From Firm-04 sp045627405 (GTDB lineage Bacteria > Bacillota > Clostridia > Oscillospirales > Ruminococcaceae): a DNA stretch of 7,785 bases. The position numbers were made by a program, and so were the translations under genes. The stretch is taken from positions 1 to 7,785 of the forward strand of contig JAZQNP010000027.1 of assembly GCA_045627405.1 (NCBI GenBank), in the 5' to 3' direction. Numbering within the stretch: the stretch's first letter is position 1; every line of letters starts with the position of its first letter. The notes below the pieces were generated by a model that ran no database searches, was not told the origin of the DNA, and was given only the letters and a program-made list of their open reading frames with translations. This document shows, in pieces, positions 6,299-7,785 of this stretch.

Positions 6299-6312
6299 CC
6301 GTCAGACGGCTT
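6299..6312. terminator. Short convergent terminator
   Basis: CCGTC and GACGG at 6299-6309 form a tight hairpin (CCGT, loop CAG, ACGG). On the minus strand it is followed by TTATTTT, a fair U-tract for the small gene; on the plus strand only CTTT follows, so it is weak for the XRE gene. Confidence 0.45.
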
Positions 6313-6495
6313 TCACATGTCGTGCATGTCATTTGCGGGGATCTCCTTTTCCAGCACGTTGACCGGCAGATCGCCTGCGTCAGACAGATCATTCACTGTC
6401 TTGCCGTGGCGCGCATTCCGCGAAATCTCTGATACCGGAAGCGGCTGCTTTTCTGTCCAGGTCTGCGGCTGCTTGCCTGTTTTCCGTTTCCCCAT
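6313..6495 (-). CDS. Small basic hydrophilic protein, 60 aa
   Basis: A 60-residue protein beginning MGKRKTGKQPQTW and ending PANDMHDM. GAGGTGA at 6501-6507 with GAGG 8 nt before the ATG gives a good ribosome binding site, the main reason to believe this gene. The N-terminal half is rich in Lys and Arg, the C-terminal half is acidic (DLSDAGDLPVNVLEKEIP). There is no signal peptide, membrane segment or cysteine. I do not recognise the family; small cytoplasmic proteins of this kind often bind nucleic acid or another protein, but nothing here proves it. It lies between two convergent or divergent transcription units and ends at a short hairpin. No clear promoter was found, although a GACATT/AATGTC inverted repeat precedes its SD. 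Confidence 0.65.
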   Translation of the reverse strand: MGKRKTGKQPQTWTEKQPLPVSEISRNARHGKTVNDLSDAGDLPVNVLEKEIPANDMHDM

Positions 6496-6507
6496 TTATC
6501 TCACCTC

Positions 6508-6521
6508 AGACATTAGAATGT
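6508..6521 (-). repeat. Inverted repeat just before the small gene's SD
   Basis: GACATT and AATGTC flank a two-base centre. In RNA it would form a 5-bp hairpin with a 4-base loop directly beside the SD at 6501-6507, so it could act as operator or as a translation-modulating hairpin. Confidence 0.4.
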
Positions 6522-6593
6522 CCGCTGCCGCAAATTTCATTCTGCATTTGTTATATGGCACATGATTCCAAAACCTCTCGCTTCCTTTTTTAT

Positions 6594-6614
6594 GCAGAGA
6601 AACAGAATCTCTGC
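6594..6614. repeat. Perfect inverted repeat upstream of the 6621 promoter
   Basis: GCAGAGA (6594-6600) and TCTCTGC (6608-6614) flank AACAGAA. It ends 6 bases before the -35 box and has no T-run behind it on either strand, so a protein-binding site is likelier than a terminator. Confidence 0.55.
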
Positions 6615-6620
6615 GGATTC

Positions 6621-6650
6621 TTGACAAATCCGCCCGCAATTTGCTATAAT
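6621..6650 (+). promoter_or_regulatory. Consensus promoter of the structured leader RNA
   Basis: TTGACA (6621-6626) and TATAAT (6645-6650) are both perfect consensus, 18 nt apart, with TG one base before the -10. Transcription should start near 6657. Such strong promoters are typical for stable RNAs. Confidence 0.9.
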
Positions 6651-6656
6651 GATCAA

Positions 6657-6840
6657 GTAATGTATGCTGGATTTTCCGGCGGAAAGGTTCGATTCCGATG
6701 AACGCAGCTCTGCTTTTTGCATTTCGACTTACGGTCTTGGAGTAATCCACAGACCTGCTTCGTTGTGCGCTGCCGTTCCCGGAAGGAATCAAAAACATGC
6801 AGATCAACGGTGTGAGGTCACAAGCTTCACACCGTTTTTT
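6657..6840 (+). ncRNA. Structured RNA: 6S-like small RNA or riboswitch-type leader
   Basis: About 180 nt lie between the predicted start and the terminator, with no credible ORF. The ends close on each other: TGTATG (6661-6666) with CATGCA (6796-6801), GATT (6670-6673) with AATC (6787-6790), TTCCGG (6674-6679) with CCGGAA (6779-6784), and CGG (6680-6682) with CCG (6773-6775). A second stem pairs GCA (6719-6721) with TGC (6766-6768) and CGAC (6725-6728) with GTTG (6762-6765), and is capped by GGTCT-TGGA-GTAA-TCCA-C-AGACC (6733-6755). Between them lies a large, mostly 5'-sided open region with a small GTTC/GAAC hairpin. A closed stem, open centre and apical stem at this length recall 6S RNA, but the bubble is lopsided and no diagnostic sequence was recognised. 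The terminator just before the next gene's SD equally fits a riboswitch; CCGTT (6773-6777) could pair with AACGG (6806-6810) as a weak antiterminator. Confidence 0.6.
6806..6840 (+). terminator. Strong intrinsic terminator before the isomerase gene
   Basis: AACGGTGTGA (6806-6815) pairs perfectly with TCACACCGTT (6827-6836) around an 11-base loop that can add about three more pairs, and the T-run covers 6835-6840. It ends 17 bases before the next SD. Confidence 0.9.
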
Positions 6841-6871
6841 GTGTGCTGAATTATTACAGGAGGTTCCCCTT

Positions 6872-7785
6872 ATGAAAATCTGTTTTTCCACGCTGGGCTG
6901 CCCCGATTTTGAATGGGCAGACGTCTATTCCATGGCAAAGGATCTTAGTTTTGACGGCATTGAGATCCGTAGCTACGGACTGCCCGCAGATCCGTTTCGC
7001 AGCAAGCCGTTTACCGGCGCGCAATTACCGAAAACTGTGGAGAAGCTGCATTCGCTGCGCCTTGAAATCCCCTGCATCAGTTCCAACTGCTGTGTCAATG
7101 AAAAGGATAATGAAGCGCAGAACCGCGCTGAGCTGCTCGCCTGCATGAAGCTCGCACAGGCTCTCGGCGCACCCTATGTCCGCGTGCTCGGTGACCGCTA
7201 CGGCGAAGTCATCAGCACTGTGGATGACGCATATGTCGCTTCTGTCCTCACCTCTCTGATTCCGGAAGCAGAGGCGCACGATGTCACACTGCTCGTGGAA
7301 TCCAACGGCGTTTACAGCAACACAAAGCGTCTGGCTGCCCTGCTCGACAGCGTCGGCAGCATCCGCGTTGCCGCGCTCTGGGATATGCACCATCCCTATC
7401 GCTTCGGCGGCGAATCTCCTGAGACAACCACTGCAAATCTCGGCAATTACATCAAATATGTGCAGACAAAGGACAGCACCATGACCGACGGTCAGCTCCA
7501 CTACGCGCTGATGGGTCAGGGCGATCTGCCGCTCGATGGCATGATGGCCGCCCTCTCCTCCATCGGCTACACGGGCTTTGTCTGCCTCGAATGGGTCAAA
7601 CGCTGGATGCCCGCCCTCGAAGATGCCGGCATCGTGTTCCCGCAGTTCGCGGATTATATGCAGAAATACCGCACCAAATATAAGCATGAGCCGCAGGTCA
7701 GCAGACGCGGCATCGGTCAGTATCCGTGGCCGAAAGAGCGTCTGATCAATTACACATTCCCGGATGTGCTCGACCGCATCTGCGA
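6872..7785 (+). CDS. TIM-barrel isomerase-like protein, probably fused to an AMP-binding enzyme (partial)
   Basis: ATG 6872 has AGGAGG (6858-6863) 8 nt upstream. The frame is open for 304 codons to the window edge, so the C-terminus is missing. Residues 1-270 are an AP-endonuclease-2/xylose-isomerase-like TIM barrel as in sugar phosphate isomerase/epimerases: MKICFSTLGCPD, FDGIEIR, YVRVLGDRY, LLVESNG (Glu143), ALWDMHHPYR (Asp171, His173 or His174) and FVCLEWVKRW (Glu240). The Glu/Asp/His/Glu set fits the divalent metal site of this fold. Such domains usually end near residue 275, but this frame continues through QYPWPKERLINYTFPDVLDRIC. That stretch resembles the start of AMP-dependent acyl-CoA synthetases, where an aligned Phe-x-x-x-Leu-Asp-Arg helix leads into the adenylating domain. 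A fusion protein is therefore likely, but the second domain is not in view. It lies behind the structured RNA and its terminator. Confidence 0.85.
   Translation, partial: MKICFSTLGCPDFEWADVYSMAKDLSFDGIEIRSYGLPADPFRSKPFTGAQLPKTVEKLHSLRLEIPCISSNCCVNEKDNEAQNRAELLACMKLAQALGAPYVRVLGDRYGEVISTVDDAYVASVLTSLIPEAEAHDVTLLVESNGVYSNTKRLAALLDSVGSIRVAALWDMHHPYRFGGESPETTTANLGNYIKYVQTKDSTMTDGQLHYALMGQGDLPLDGMMAALSSIGYTGFVCLEWVKRWMPALEDAGIVFPQFADYMQKYRTKYKHEPQVSRRGIGQYPWPKERLINYTFPDVLDRIC

Noticed and set aside
6771..6790. CCGGAAGGAA, reminiscent of the SRP RNA tip
   Set aside because: The partner strand of SRP domain IV is missing, and the bases pair better in the closing stem with 6670-6679.
6664..6849. Plus-strand frame of 61 codons inside the leader RNA
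   Set aside because: It has no SD before its ATG, runs through the terminator hairpin, and the codons follow the RNA helices rather than any protein pattern.
6496..6891. Minus-strand frame of 131 codons
   Set aside because: It crosses the consensus promoter, the structured RNA and the next gene's SD on the opposite strand, and its sequence has no recognisable domain.

Overview
The window looks like a chromosomal segment of a Gram-positive anaerobe of the Ruminococcus group (Clostridia). This is inferred from two secreted proteins with type I dockerins (the cellulosome-type docking module), strong AGGAGG-type ribosome binding sites, a DegV/FakB-like protein, and GC content of roughly 50-60% in the housekeeping-like genes. 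No CRISPR array, tRNA, rRNA, insertion sequence or phage gene was seen.

Left block (1-3022, minus strand): a secretion cluster read right to left. A dockerin plus trypsin/V8-like serine protease (start near 2932-2947) is followed after 23 nt by a second dockerin protein with its own signal peptide (471-1586). A third secreted protein starts at 250 and runs off the left edge. Near-identical copies (36 of 37 positions) of an element lie in front of the first and third genes. Each carries a ten-base perfect match to the 16S anti-Shine-Dalgarno sequence plus a three-codon GTG mini-ORF. The protease gene is odd in three ways: its natural ATG, well placed behind an SD, is followed at codon 3 by TAA; the catalytic Asp position reads Glu; and the protease part is much more AT-rich than its N-terminal part.

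Middle block (3289-5462, minus strand): a two-gene operon, degV-like then an MFS transporter, with a clear promoter (5434-5462) and a terminator overlapping the MFS stop codon.

Right block (5463-7785): a plus-strand gene for an XRE-type DNA-binding protein with four predicted membrane segments has a near-consensus promoter with tandem repeats at its start site. A small basic 60-residue protein is convergent to it. A consensus promoter (6621-6650) then drives a roughly 180-nt leader that can fold into a long closed stem and ends in a strong terminator. The leader could be an independent small RNA (6S-like is one option) or a riboswitch-type leader. Thirty-one bases after the terminator's T-run begins a TIM-barrel sugar-phosphate-isomerase-like protein. 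Its last visible residues resemble the start of an AMP-binding acyl-CoA synthetase, so it is probably a fusion, cut by the right edge.

Most worth following up: the protease gene with its codon-3 stop and repeated leader element, its partner protein (whose middle may resemble a protease propeptide/inhibitor fold), and the structured RNA at 6657-6840.
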